64,000 nucleotides of DNA from JAEUHZ01 sp964552795 (GCA_964552795.1 CAZKIO010000003.1:129519-193518); one strand, 5' to 3'; positions 1 through 8,917 are shown, counted from the stretch's first letter. Program-made: numbers and translations. Notes: generated by a model not told the origin, from the sequence alone.

Positions 1-695
1 GTGATGCCCAGCAGCGGCATGCCGCCGCGGAACTTCAGGACCTGCGTGCCCGCGCCCTGGGTGGCCTGGACGCACTCCTCGTCGTAGTGCTGCGCCCGCA
101 GCTTGTCCTGGCCTTCCTTGCCGCTGTACGTGCGCGCGATGTCGACCACCGCCGCGGAGGCGATGGCGGTCGCTTCCTCGTGCGTGACCCGCACCCATTC
201 GTCGCGAGCGCGGTTGAAGAACTCGCGCGACGGGAGTCCGTCCGGCCCGCGCGGGAACCCCAGGTCGTGCCAGCGCTTGAAGCCCGCGCGGACCATGCAA
301 TGGCGCACGCGGCGGTCGCCGTAGAAGCGCCGCGTCAGCGCCAGGCCCTTCTGGCAGATGCGCGGATCCCAGCGGCTGGTCGTGCGATTGCCCTGCAGGT
401 CGGTCGCCTCTCCGTAGCGCATGCTCGGCCCGATCCGCGTCATGACGCCGGAGCGCACGAACGACTTGATCAGGCAGTTGTGCGTGTCGTTCGGCGCGCA
501 CAGGAAGTGGAACGTGGAGTCGTAGCGGTACAGGTCCCGGTACACCGCCTCCCAGGAGCGATCGGGGTAGCGCGCCAGCGGGTTGTCCGGCGCCTCGAGG
601 CCCCAGGCGCTCGTGGCCGACGCGACGAAGGCGCCGAAGCCGGCGGCTCCGACGGCGTTCAGGAAGGCGCGGCGGCTGAAGTCGTGCGGGGTCAT
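1..695 (-). CDS. Tat-exported molybdopterin oxidoreductase, NarG-like (N-terminal part only)
   Basis: The reading frame starts at an ATG (695-693) that overlaps the TGA of the upstream heptaheme cytochrome gene as ATGA. It stays open to the window edge, giving about 231 residues. The N-terminus carries a twin-arginine signal (SRRAFLNAVGAAGF), so export in folded form with cofactor is expected. Then follow YDSTFHFLCAPNDTHNC and later WDPRICQKGLAL, which I read as the N-terminal Fe-S motif region of the DMSO-reductase superfamily, closest in feel to the type II nitrate/nitrite oxidoreductase-like branch. The molybdenum active site lies outside the window, so the substrate is unknown. It is the last gene visible in an operon with Rieske, cytochrome b, heptaheme and NAD(P)H-oxidoreductase genes, so it probably exchanges electrons with that complex. 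Confidence 0.85.
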   Translation of the reverse strand, partial: MTPHDFSRRAFLNAVGAAGFGAFVASATSAWGLEAPDNPLARYPDRSWEAVYRDLYRYDSTFHFLCAPNDTHNCLIKSFVRSGVMTRIGPSMRYGEATDLQGNRTTSRWDPRICQKGLALTRRFYGDRRVRHCMVRAGFKRWHDLGFPRGPDGLPSREFFNRARDEWVRVTHEEATAIASAAVVDIARTYSGKEGQDKLRAQHYDEECVQATQGAGTQVLKFRGGMPLLGI

Positions 696-2341
696 GGTCT
701 CTTCTCCAGGGAACGCAGGTAGGTGACGAGGGACTCGATCTCGCTGTCGGCCAGCGCGGGGCGCACCAGGCTCGGCAGTCCGAAGCCCTGCATCGTGGTG
801 CCGCGGCGGCCCGTGCGGATCGTCGTGAACAGGTAGTCGTCGGTGGCCGTCTCGAGCAGGACGGCGTTCGTGAGCGACGGGCCCTCGCCGCCCTGGCCGT
901 CGAGCGGGTGACACTGCGCGCAGTGGGCCGTGTAGAGCTGCCGGCCCTCGGACGCATCGCCGCTGCCCGGCTGGCGCTGCGGTGCGGACTCAGTCGCGGC
1001 GACGCCGCCGAGCACGCGCAGGTGCGCGACGATCGCGTCGATCTCGTCCGGCTTCAGACCGCCTTCCTTCTCGCCCCACGCCGGCATGCGACGTCCGGGC
1101 CGCCCGCGTCGGATCGACTCGCGCACGAAGTCGTCCGACGCGGCCGCGAGGAAGTCGGGGTTCGCGATCGCCGGGAACGAGGTCATGCCCGGATAGCGCA
1201 TGCCCTCGCCGCGCCCGCCGTGGCAGGCCGCGCAGAAAGCCCCGTACAGCGTCGCACCGTCGGTGGCGAACGCGCGCTCGCCGAAGCGCTCGACGCGGAT
1301 GCGGTCCTTGGGCCAGTACGCCTCGGGGAACGCGCTCTGGCGCAGCGACAGCGTGTACAGGGTCAGGAGATCGATCTGGTCCTCGGTGAGGCCCAGGATC
1401 GGCATCTGCGAACCGGGCACGACGGCGGCCGGATTACGGAAGTGCTCCGCGAACCACGAAGCCAGCGAACGATCGCCGCGCACATGCGTGAAGTCGGTCT
1501 GCCCCGGGTCGCGCATCCCGGCCAGCGTGAGATCCGGACCGTCGTCGCCGCCGACGCCGCCGACCTTGTGGCAACCGCGGCAGCCCTGCGAATGGAACAG
1601 CGCCTTGGCCTCGACGAGCCGCGGCGCGCCGACACGCGACGCCAGCAGGATCTCGATCGCGCTGCGGTCCGCGTCGTCGATCGGACCGAAGGAGGAGACC
1701 CACGGCCCATCGGACGCCGCGGCACGAGCCTGCAGGTGCCGCTCGTACCAGTCCGCGCGGTATCCGGCCGCGCCGACGCGCGAGAGGTCCGGTCCCTCCA
1801 TGCCCTGTGCACCGAGCGGCCGCAGCGTTCCGCCGCGCCCGTCGAGCTTGTGGCACGCGAGGCAATCGTTGCGCTCGAACGCGGCCTGGCCCGCGTGGAG
1901 GAGGTCGAGGTTCGTGACGGCGAGGTGCGTGTGACAACTCCCGCAGCCGGCTTCGAGGTAGCGCGCGGGCAACATAGGCTGCGGCCAGTGCGCGACGAGG
2001 CCGTGCGCGTCGTCCTTTTCCGTCGCACGCCCTTGTCCGCCGTGGCACACGGTGCACCCGAAGTGGTTGACGTCGTGGCCGACGTCCGGATGCGGCCGCA
2101 GGGCCACGTCACCCGCGACGCGCGGTTCGCCGGCCGCCATCCCGACGTGGCAGGTCGTGCAGCGATCCGCCGTGCGCAGGCCCGGCACGACGATCTGCCG
2201 CAGGTGCACGTCGATCGGCTCGGCGGCGGCCAGTTGAATGCGGCGCCAGTCCTTGAAGACGTTCTCCTCGGCGGCCGCGACCACCAGGAGCCCCAGCGTC
2301 GCGAGGCTCGACCACAGGAGGAGGTGCTTGTTCTTCCTCAT
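692..2341 (-). CDS. membrane-anchored heptaheme cytochrome c
   Basis: 549 residues with an N-terminal hydrophobic segment (about residues 7-24) that would act as membrane anchor or uncleaved signal, placing the rest in the periplasm. Seven CXXCH heme c sites are visible: CTTCH, CTVCH, CGSCH, CLACH, CRGCH, CAACH and CAQCH. The last three sit in mono-heme cytochrome c-like modules, with downstream Met candidates such as SQMPILG and RRMPAWG for axial ligation. Its ATG lies one base after the cytochrome b stop (TGACATG), and its own stop overlaps the start of the molybdopterin gene. Inferred role: electron carrier between the Rieske/cytochrome b core and the molybdenum enzyme. It could be a fusion of a tetraheme part with a triple mono-heme part. 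Confidence 0.88.
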   Translation of the reverse strand: MRKNKHLLLWSSLATLGLLVVAAAEENVFKDWRRIQLAAAEPIDVHLRQIVVPGLRTADRCTTCHVGMAAGEPRVAGDVALRPHPDVGHDVNHFGCTVCHGGQGRATEKDDAHGLVAHWPQPMLPARYLEAGCGSCHTHLAVTNLDLLHAGQAAFERNDCLACHKLDGRGGTLRPLGAQGMEGPDLSRVGAAGYRADWYERHLQARAAASDGPWVSSFGPIDDADRSAIEILLASRVGAPRLVEAKALFHSQGCRGCHKVGGVGGDDGPDLTLAGMRDPGQTDFTHVRGDRSLASWFAEHFRNPAAVVPGSQMPILGLTEDQIDLLTLYTLSLRQSAFPEAYWPKDRIRVERFGERAFATDGATLYGAFCAACHGGRGEGMRYPGMTSFPAIANPDFLAAASDDFVRESIRRGRPGRRMPAWGEKEGGLKPDEIDAIVAHLRVLGGVAATESAPQRQPGSGDASEGRQLYTAHCAQCHPLDGQGGEGPSLTNAVLLETATDDYLFTTIRTGRRGTTMQGFGLPSLVRPALADSEIESLVTYLRSLEKRP

Positions 2342-2342
2342 G

Positions 2343-3911
2343 TCAGTGCCCCGGCCAGTCCGCTGGCGACCAGTAGAAGTCCCAGTTGGGCCCGCGGAAG
2401 TAGGTTCCGATGAGCGTCAGGAACGCGAACCCGCACAGGAAGCAGGTGAACAAGCCCAGCGCTCCGGCGCGCGTCGAGTCGTAGCGCTTGACGAGCCAGA
2501 TGGAGTACGCCGCGTAGATCGCGGTGATCACGGTCCCGGGGTTGAAGACCGTGATCCAGAGTTGCGGGATGCCCGGGATCCACTCGCGCAACCAGCCGAA
2601 GTGGATCGCAAACGCTTCGACGGCGATCGCCGAGCCCAGGCCGACGAACAACGCCTGCACGACGAGGCGGCCACCGCCCGGTCCACCGAACCAGCGGCCG
2701 GTGCCTTCGGTCTCGCGATCGAGGTAGGGGATCAGCCCCAGACCGACCAGGACGATGGTCGGGATGCCGATGCCGCCCATGAACGCCGAGTGCGCGACGA
2801 GCTCCTGCAACCCGAGGAAATACCACGGGGCCTTGGCCGGGTTCTCCGGCACGAGCGGGTTCGCGAGCTCCTTCAGCGGCGCATCCCACACCAGCGCGAG
2901 CGCGACGCAGATCGCCGTCGTCAGCAGCACCACGGCGAGCTCCGCGTAGAACAGGTGCGGCATCGACGGCACCGTGTTCTCCGGCGCGCGGCCGACCATC
3001 GCCGTGCGTCCCGGCACCAGCGCGGCCAGGTGGTAGGTCTTGCGCGGCGCCTCGGTGAACACCGGGTAGTCGGGTTCGCCCGCGGTGCCGAGCTGTTGGT
3101 CCGCGTCGTGCGGGCGCACCAGGCCGCCGTCCTTGCGGATGCGCCAGAAGTGCACGCCCAGCAGCGTCACCAGCACCAGTGGCAGGATCATGACGTGCAG
3201 CAGGTAGAAGCGGATCAACGCCTCCTCGCCGACGGTGGTCGATCCGAGCAGCAGCAGCCGGGTCAGCCCGCCCGGGTCGAACCTCTCGGTGACGCCGAGC
3301 GCATCGGTGATCTCGCGTGGCGACTGCGCGATGTTGGCTCCGATCGTGATCGCCCAGTACGCGAGCTGATCCCAGGGCAGGAGGTAGCCGGTGAAGCTCA
3401 GCGCCAGCGTGACGACCAAGAGGCCCATGCCCACCAGCCAGTTGAACTCGCGCGGGGTACGGTAGGCCGCGGTGTAGAACGCGCGCGCCATGTGGAACAG
3501 CACCGTGATCACCATCACGTTGGCTGCCCAGCGGTGGATGTTGCGGATGAACACCCCCGTCGGCACGACGAACACGATGTCCTTCATCGAGTCGTAGGCC
3601 ACGTCGGGGTGCGGCTTGTAATAGAACATCAGCAGGACGCCGGTCACGAGCGTGATGCCGAACGCGGCCAGCGAGGCGATGCCGAGTCCCCAGGTCGTCG
3701 CCCAGCGCAGGCTCCAACGGTGCGTGCGCACCGGCTGCACGTGCAGGAACAGGTTCCCGAAGACGAAGGTCGAGCGCGTTCGGTCGGTGTGCGGTACGCC
3801 GGTCCGGAACGTCGAGCGCCAGAACCGCAGCGGAGCGGCGCGCAGGTTGTCGACGAATTGCCGGAGCGCAGGGCGCCGCGGCGTGACCGGCGGCTCTTTG
3901 AGCTGGATCAC
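2343..3911 (-). CDS. cytochrome b of a Rieske/cytochrome b complex
   Basis: 522 residues from a GTG start (3911-3909) that overlaps the Rieske stop as GTGA. No other start fits the junction. It is a multi-spanning quinol-oxidising subunit. The heme-ligating histidine pairs are visible in HRWAANVMVITVLFH and in LLHVMILPLVLVTLLGVH. The Qo-site region appears as APWYFLGLQE, a PWYF-type variant of the PEWY motif. The length covers a full N-terminal four-helix heme domain plus a subunit-IV-like half and extra C-terminal helices ending in NWDFYWSPADWPGH. Family knowledge: such subunits oxidise (mena)quinol with the Rieske protein as electron acceptor. It is translationally coupled to genes on both sides. 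Confidence 0.92.
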   Translation of the reverse strand: MIQLKEPPVTPRRPALRQFVDNLRAAPLRFWRSTFRTGVPHTDRTRSTFVFGNLFLHVQPVRTHRWSLRWATTWGLGIASLAAFGITLVTGVLLMFYYKPHPDVAYDSMKDIVFVVPTGVFIRNIHRWAANVMVITVLFHMARAFYTAAYRTPREFNWLVGMGLLVVTLALSFTGYLLPWDQLAYWAITIGANIAQSPREITDALGVTERFDPGGLTRLLLLGSTTVGEEALIRFYLLHVMILPLVLVTLLGVHFWRIRKDGGLVRPHDADQQLGTAGEPDYPVFTEAPRKTYHLAALVPGRTAMVGRAPENTVPSMPHLFYAELAVVLLTTAICVALALVWDAPLKELANPLVPENPAKAPWYFLGLQELVAHSAFMGGIGIPTIVLVGLGLIPYLDRETEGTGRWFGGPGGGRLVVQALFVGLGSAIAVEAFAIHFGWLREWIPGIPQLWITVFNPGTVITAIYAAYSIWLVKRYDSTRAGALGLFTCFLCGFAFLTLIGTYFRGPNWDFYWSPADWPGH

Positions 3912-4393
3912 ACCTTCACCTTGGTGCCGGGCGCCACGGCGGAGTCCTCGTCGACGACGAGCACGTCTCCGTCGATCTCGACTTTGTGCCAGGGCAGCGG
4001 CGTCGGCGCCGGGCCCTTGAGCACCGCTCCGTCCGCGGCGAAGCGCGAGCCGTGGCACGGGCAATCGAAGCCCCCGGTGCTGGGCTTCACGATGCAGCCC
4101 AGGTGCGTGCACACCTGCGAGACCGCGTACACGCCCGCCGCGTCGCGGAACAACGCGACGTTGCGGCCGGGCGGCAAGTACGGCTCGCCGGGCGCCAGCG
4201 AATCGGGCAGGCGCGCGCGGAACTTGCGCGACGGCGCGGAGATCACCGCTGCGCGCGGCAGGCGCGCCATGCCCAGCGCCGCGAACACCATGGTCCCCGC
4301 CGCGGCCCACAGCGAGGCCAGACCCAGGAAGTCACGCCGCGGCAGCGCCTCGGGATCCAGACGCGAACGCTTGGGGTCCATCGCAGAGCTCAT
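3908..4393 (-). CDS. Rieske [2Fe-2S] protein
   Basis: 161 residues from an ATG (4393-4391) overlapping the upstream stop as ATGA. The sequence begins MSSAMDPKRS, followed by a Tat-like anchor (PRRDFLGLASLWAAAGTMVF) that would leave the globular domain on the outer face of the membrane. Both cluster-binding boxes are intact: CTHLGC and CPCHGS, which supply two Cys and two His ligands. The size is normal for a bacterial Rieske subunit. It lies between the NAD(P)H oxidoreductase and cytochrome b genes with 4-nt overlaps on both sides, so it is the high-potential acceptor of this complex. Confidence 0.95.
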   Translation of the reverse strand: MSSAMDPKRSRLDPEALPRRDFLGLASLWAAAGTMVFAALGMARLPRAAVISAPSRKFRARLPDSLAPGEPYLPPGRNVALFRDAAGVYAVSQVCTHLGCIVKPSTGGFDCPCHGSRFAADGAVLKGPAPTPLPWHKVEIDGDVLVVDEDSAVAPGTKVKV

Positions 4394-6306
4394 GCGCTCC
4401 TCCATGTCGTCGTGAATGTGACGCGTTCCATCGTGATCGCGTCCACCGGACAGCGCGCCGCGCACAAGGCGCAGCGGATGCAGCGATCCTCGTCCTTGAG
4501 GATCGCGCTGTTCTCCGAGAGGTCGGCGTCCGCGCCGAGGCTCGAGCGCACGGCCTCGTCGAAGCGCTCGTCGCCGGCCAGCTCGGCCAGCGTGGTCAGC
4601 TTCAGGCACTGCGTCGGACACACGTCCACGCAACCGCCGCACAACACGCAGCGGACGCCGTCGAACACGGGCGTCACGCCGCAGTCCAGGCAGCGCGAGG
4701 CCTCCTGCATCGCAGCCTCGACGCCGTAGCCGATCTCGACCTCGGCATCGCGCTGACCCAGGCGCTCGTGGGGATGGCGCGTCGGCACTTCCACGCGGCG
4801 GATCGACTCGTAGCCGCGCTCGCGCGTGTACGGATCGAGCGGCACGTGCGCCGTCACGCACTCGGGATCGAGCGACCGGCCGGTCAGGTGGCGGTACACC
4901 GAGCGCGCGGCGGCCTTGCCCGATGCGACCGCGTCGATCAGGAGGCGCGTACCGTGCGCCAGGTCGCCCGCGACGAACACGCCCGGAGCGCCGGTCATCT
5001 GCGTGGCCGGATCGATGCGCGGCCAGCCGGGGCGTGCCTGCTCGATGCCGGGAACGCCGTCGAGGAAGCCGAGGTCGGGACTCTGGCCCACCGCCAGCAG
5101 CACCGTGTCGCACGGGATCGTCCGCCGGTCCGCGTCGTCGAACACCGGCGCGAACCGGCGGTTCTCGTCGTACACGCGCGTGCAGCGCCGGAGGACGACA
5201 CCGGTCACCGCTCCAGCGCCGTCGCGCCGGATCTCGACGGGTCCCCAGCCGTTGTGGCGTTCCACGCCCTCTTCGTCGCCCTCGCGGATCTCGACCGTGT
5301 CGGCCGGCATCTCCTCCAGCGTCTCGAGCGACGCGAGGTGCACGTGCCTCCCGCTCATGCGCGCCGCGGTGCGAGCCGTGTCGAGCGCGATCTGGCGCAC
5401 GACCGTGCGCGCGACGTCGTAGGCCACGTTGCCGCCGCCGATGACGACGACTTCGCTGCCGATGTCGACGCTCTCGCCGAGCGCGACGGCACGCAGGATG
5501 TCCACGCCGCCGAAGACGCGCGGGCCGCGTTCGCCCGGCAGACCCAGCGCGCGCGACGACTTGGCGCCGACGGCGATGATCACGGCCGCGTGCTCGCGCT
5601 GGAGGTCGGCGAAGGAGCGGTCGCGACCGATGCGCACCCCGCAGCGGATCTGGGTGCCCAGGGCCTCGATGACCGCCACTTCGCGCCGAATCAGCTCGCG
5701 CGGCAGGCGGTAGGCGGGCACGCCGACGGCCAGCATGCCGGCTGCGACCGATTCGCTCTCGTACACGACCGGTGTGAAGCCGAGCAGCGCGAGATCGTGC
5801 GCGGCAGAGAGGCCGGCCGGACCGGCGCCGATGATGCCGACGCTGCGCCCGTCCCCCGGCTCGAACTGGCCGTTGACCGCGGAGCGCAGCAGCGCGGCCA
5901 TCTCCTCGGCATCGGCGCTGACCTCCGGCACGAAGTCGCGCGCGGCATCCAACACCGCGTGGCTGCCGCGCGCTTCCGGGCCGAAGCGATCGCACACGAA
6001 GCGTTTGAGCGCGCGGATGGAAACCGGCCGGTCGTGCGCGACGAAGTGCCCGTCGCTGTCGACGCGCGGGACCCGGCCACGGCGGCAGCTCGCTTCGCAG
6101 GGTGCGCCGCAGATCCGCCCGCACATCGAGGCGAAGGGGTTGGGACCGCGCGCGATGAGGTAGGCCTCCTCGAACCGGCCCTCGGCGATCGCGCGCACGT
6201 AACCGCGCGCATCGGTGTGCACGGGGCAGGCCTGCTGGCACGCGATGAGGCCGCGGTGGTAGCCGGCGTCTGGAACGCGGACCTGCAGGCCTGGCGGGTT
6301 CCTCAC
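4390..6306 (-). CDS. GltD-like NAD(P)H:Fe-S flavoprotein subunit with extra ferredoxin domain
   Basis: 638 residues from a GTG (6306-6304), with GGAGG five bases upstream (GGAGGcgcccGTG). Domain order: an N-terminal Fe-S region (CQQACPVH and CGRICGAPCEASC, about residues 24-75); an FAD Rossmann motif (GIIGAGPAGLSAA, about 158); a nicotinamide-nucleotide Rossmann motif (VVVIGGGNVAYDVART, about 290); and a C-terminal two-cluster ferredoxin (CVLCGGCVDVCP and CIRCALCAARCP). This is the layout of glutamate synthase small subunits and related NAD(P)H-dependent Fe-S oxidoreductases. No glutamate synthase large subunit is nearby. It is instead the first gene of a Rieske/cytochrome b operon, so linking NAD(P)H or ferredoxin to the quinone/cytochrome chain is the more likely job. 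Confidence 0.88.
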   Translation of the reverse strand: MRNPPGLQVRVPDAGYHRGLIACQQACPVHTDARGYVRAIAEGRFEEAYLIARGPNPFASMCGRICGAPCEASCRRGRVPRVDSDGHFVAHDRPVSIRALKRFVCDRFGPEARGSHAVLDAARDFVPEVSADAEEMAALLRSAVNGQFEPGDGRSVGIIGAGPAGLSAAHDLALLGFTPVVYESESVAAGMLAVGVPAYRLPRELIRREVAVIEALGTQIRCGVRIGRDRSFADLQREHAAVIIAVGAKSSRALGLPGERGPRVFGGVDILRAVALGESVDIGSEVVVIGGGNVAYDVARTVVRQIALDTARTAARMSGRHVHLASLETLEEMPADTVEIREGDEEGVERHNGWGPVEIRRDGAGAVTGVVLRRCTRVYDENRRFAPVFDDADRRTIPCDTVLLAVGQSPDLGFLDGVPGIEQARPGWPRIDPATQMTGAPGVFVAGDLAHGTRLLIDAVASGKAAARSVYRHLTGRSLDPECVTAHVPLDPYTRERGYESIRRVEVPTRHPHERLGQRDAEVEIGYGVEAAMQEASRCLDCGVTPVFDGVRCVLCGGCVDVCPTQCLKLTTLAELAGDERFDEAVRSSLGADADLSENSAILKDEDRCIRCALCAARCPVDAITMERVTFTTTWRSA

Positions 6307-6671
6307 GGGCGCCTCCAGTCATCCAACGAGGCACCGTGCGCACCGGGCGATCCTCGCGTCGGAGGATCGGCGAGGCGGCGCGCGTACCGGCGCGTCGACT
6401 GCGAGGATCGTCGGGCCCACGCAGCCGGCGTCGCGTCGCGACGGCGGCTAGGGACGTGCAAACCAGACCTACGCAACCACTATCCGCACGCCGGGGGGGA
6501 ACGGCCCATGCGTCGCTGTGCGCAGAGCGACGGGTGCTTGTTGCGCGTGGCCCGGGACCCGCGCGTGGTCGATGCTTGGAGTGCGCCCGGATCCAGGGAC
6601 GAACGATCCAGTCCAACCACCTCCGGAGCTGGGGGACCCGTCGTCGGCGACCGGGCGCTCTGGAACAACTC
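6307..6671. promoter_or_regulatory. divergent intergenic region between the bc-type operon and the hemerythrin gene
   Basis: About 365 bases without a convincing gene. The region must hold the promoters of the leftward respiratory operon and of the rightward hemerythrin gene. The only clear structure is the set of GAGGATCG half-sites, annotated separately. No strong -35/-10 pair could be assigned by eye on either strand. Confidence 0.5.
6348..6410. promoter_or_regulatory. candidate operator: CGATCCTC-N6-GAGGATCG inverted repeat plus a third half-site
   Basis: A perfect 8-bp inverted repeat, CGATCCTC (6348-6355) and GAGGATCG (6362-6369), is separated by six bases. An additional direct copy of GAGGATCG lies at 6403-6410. 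The dyad is about 42 bases upstream of the GTG start of the NAD(P)H oxidoreductase gene. The pattern suits a dimeric regulator with an accessory site, but the dyad could equally be an mRNA leader hairpin. No regulator gene is adjacent. Confidence 0.4.
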
Positions 6672-7289
6672 ATGCGACCCACCGAGATCCTGAGTGCGGA
6701 ACACCGCGTCATCGAGCGCGTGCTGGACTGCCTCGACCGCATCGCTGCGCGCGCGACCGAACGTGAAGTGCTCGACGTGCGCTCTACCCAGAACGTCCTG
6801 CGCGTCCTGCGCACCTTCGCGGACGCGTGCCACCACGGGAAGGAGGAGAAGCTGCTCTTCCCGCGCATGGAGGCGCGCGGCATGCCCAGGCACGTCGGAC
6901 CCCTGGCCGTCATGCTCGAGGAGCACGAACTGGGCCGGCGCGCGGTGCGCGCGCTGACCGAGGCCGTCGAGGCCGTGATGGGCGGCAACAAGGCCGGCAT
7001 CGCGCTCTTCGCGCACCACGCGCGCGAGTTCACCGACCTCCTGCGCGACCACATCGCCAAGGAGGACGAGATCCTCTTCCCGATGGCCGAGTCGATGTTC
7101 ACGGCCGAAGACCGCGCGCAGCTCCTGAAGGCCTTCGAGAGCGTGGAGCACGACGACGTCGGGCCCGGCGTCCACGAGGAGATGCTGGCCCTCGTCGAGG
7201 GGCTGTGCCGCGACTATCAGGTCCCCGCGAAGGGAACGAGCGGCACCACCGCACACGTCTGCGGACACGCGAAGCAGCCGGGTGTCTGA
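6672..7289 (+). CDS. hemerythrin HHE-domain protein
   Basis: 205 residues, starting at the ATG of MRPTEILSAEHRV. The open frame runs further upstream but only with low-quality sequence. The helical HHE fold is recognisable from His11, the HHGKEEKLLFP block (His54/55, Glu59), His85 in LEEHELG, HH at about 115 and DHIAKEDEILFP at about 126-137. These ligands would form a non-heme di-iron site that binds O2 or NO, or senses iron or redox state. It is cytoplasmic, since no signal is visible. It is divergent from the Rieske/cytochrome b operon and 20 bases ahead of a radical SAM gene, so it may protect or sense for oxygen-sensitive Fe-S enzymes (inference). Confidence 0.9.
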   Translation: MRPTEILSAEHRVIERVLDCLDRIAARATEREVLDVRSTQNVLRVLRTFADACHHGKEEKLLFPRMEARGMPRHVGPLAVMLEEHELGRRAVRALTEAVEAVMGGNKAGIALFAHHAREFTDLLRDHIAKEDEILFPMAESMFTAEDRAQLLKAFESVEHDDVGPGVHEEMLALVEGLCRDYQVPAKGTSGTTAHVCGHAKQPGV

Positions 7290-7309
7290 CGCCCGCGGGG
7301 CAGGCCGCC

Positions 7310-8848
7310 ATGCGCGTCGTCTTCCTGCAGAAGTACCTGCCCCAGGAGATGCTCGGCATCGGCTGGCTGGCGGCTGCTCTGCGCTCCGCCGGCCACGAGT
7401 GCCGGGTGCTGCTGCTCCCCGACCCGGGCTGGGAGCGGAAGCTGGTCGCCAGCGAACCTGGCCTGATCGCCTTCTCGGTCACGACCGGCGACCATCGCTT
7501 CTACCGCAGCGTCGCGGCGCGAGCGAAGCAGCTCGTCGACGCGTCCACGATCATGGGCGGGCCGCATGCGACCTTCGTGCCCGACACCGTGCTGGACCCG
7601 GCCTTCGATTTCGTGTGCCGCGGCGAGGGCGAGGAGGCGCTGTGCGACCTCGCGACCCGGCTGGAGAGCGGCGAGAGCATCGACACGGTGCCCAACCTCT
7701 CGCGCGAGGTGGACGGCGCGCGCGTCGACCACCCGTTGCGGCCGCTGGTCACGGACCTCGATGCCTACGGCGCGCCGGACCGCGAACCGCTCTACGCCGC
7801 CAGCCCCGTGTACCGGGACGCCGAGCGCAAGATCTTCCTGACGGCACGCGGGTGCGTCTACAACTGCTCGTTCTGCTTCCACCACGCGTGGCGCGACAAG
7901 CTCTACCGGGTCTCGCGCAAGGACTACCTGCGCAAGCGCCGCGTCGAGGACGTGCTGGCCGAGATCGACGCCGTGCGCCGGCGCCACCCGCTGAAGTTCG
8001 TCCACTTCCTCGACGACATCTTCAACATCGACGACGAGTGGCTGGAGGAGTTCTGCCGGCGCTACCCGCGCGAGATCGGCCTGCCCTTCGACGTCATCCT
8101 GCGCACGAACCTGACCACGGGCGAGCACATGCAGATGCTGCGCTCGGCCGGCTGCATCTCGGCGCGCCTGGCCTTCGAGGCCGCGGCAGACCACATCCGC
8201 AACGACGTGTACCGCAAGGGCACGACCGTGGCGCAGCTCAAGAACTCCGCGCGCCACGTCAAGGAGCAGCGCATCCGCCTGACGACGCTGAACCTGTTCG
8301 GCGCGCCGGGCGCGACGCTGGAGGACGAGATCGAGACGCTGCGGCTCAACATCGAGTGCCGCGTCGACCACCCGCTGTGCAGCCTGCTGCAGCCCTACCC
8401 CGAGACGGACATCAACGACCTGACGCGCGACATGGGTCTGGCCGTGGACCACCTGGAGCAGTTCCCCGAGAAGTTCAACCGCACCACGTCGATCGCGTTC
8501 GAGCGGCGGCACGAGATCGAGAACCTGCACAAGCTCTTCCCGATCGTGGTGCGGTTCCCGTGGCTGATGCCGCTCGTGCGCCCGGCGATCCGCCAGCGCT
8601 TCGCCGGTCGGCTGTACCTGGCCGCGTACCTCCTGTGGACCGAGTACCTGGTCTGCGAACAGAACCAGTCGTTCGCGCGCGCGACGGGCACGAACTCGCT
8701 CGCGACCCTGCCGGCGGTGGACTTCGTGCGCCGCGTGTCCGCCAAGACCGGCCTCAAGTTGAAGGAAAGCGTGTTCGGCCGGCGGTTCTCGCACCAGCGT
8801 CTGGCTCTCTCGATGGAGGAGGACACGATCGCGCACATGGGCGGCTGA
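7310..8848 (+). CDS. B12-binding-type radical SAM protein
   Basis: 512 residues from an ATG 20 bases after the hemerythrin stop (MRVVFLQKYLPQEMLGIGWL). The N-terminal 150 residues resemble the cobalamin-binding-like domain of class B radical SAM proteins, with the typical IMGGPHATFVPD and DFVCRGEGEEAL blocks. The radical SAM cluster motif is CVYNCSFC (about residues 182-189), preceded by FLTARG. The TIM-barrel part includes FLDDIFNID. The C-terminal third is helical and unassigned. The family modifies small molecules, lipids or tetrapyrrole precursors; nothing nearby fixes the substrate. Confidence 0.88.
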   Translation: MRVVFLQKYLPQEMLGIGWLAAALRSAGHECRVLLLPDPGWERKLVASEPGLIAFSVTTGDHRFYRSVAARAKQLVDASTIMGGPHATFVPDTVLDPAFDFVCRGEGEEALCDLATRLESGESIDTVPNLSREVDGARVDHPLRPLVTDLDAYGAPDREPLYAASPVYRDAERKIFLTARGCVYNCSFCFHHAWRDKLYRVSRKDYLRKRRVEDVLAEIDAVRRRHPLKFVHFLDDIFNIDDEWLEEFCRRYPREIGLPFDVILRTNLTTGEHMQMLRSAGCISARLAFEAAADHIRNDVYRKGTTVAQLKNSARHVKEQRIRLTTLNLFGAPGATLEDEIETLRLNIECRVDHPLCSLLQPYPETDINDLTRDMGLAVDHLEQFPEKFNRTTSIAFERRHEIENLHKLFPIVVRFPWLMPLVRPAIRQRFAGRLYLAAYLLWTEYLVCEQNQSFARATGTNSLATLPAVDFVRRVSAKTGLKLKESVFGRRFSHQRLALSMEEDTIAHMGG

Positions 8849-8911
8849 ACAATCGGGCTGGTGCTGGGCGGCGCGCCGGTGAAGGGCCTGCCTGGGCGCG
8901 GCACTTCGCGG

Positions 8912-8917
8912 TATCGT
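8912..8917 (+). promoter_or_regulatory. TATCGT -10-like box six bases before a GTG start
   Basis: TATCGT is followed by exactly six bases and then the GTG start of the kinase gene. With the usual 6-7 base distance from -10 hexamer to transcription start, the mRNA would begin at or next to the start codon, making it leaderless. The same arrangement recurs before four other starts in this window. Confidence 0.4.

Noticed and set aside
1..695. Calling the molybdopterin protein nitrate reductase or nitrite oxidoreductase
   Set aside because: Only the N-terminal quarter is present; the active-site residues that would decide the substrate are outside the window.
4390..6306. Glutamate synthase small subunit (gltD)
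   Set aside because: No large subunit is nearby, the protein has an extra C-terminal ferredoxin, and it is coupled to Rieske and cytochrome b genes.
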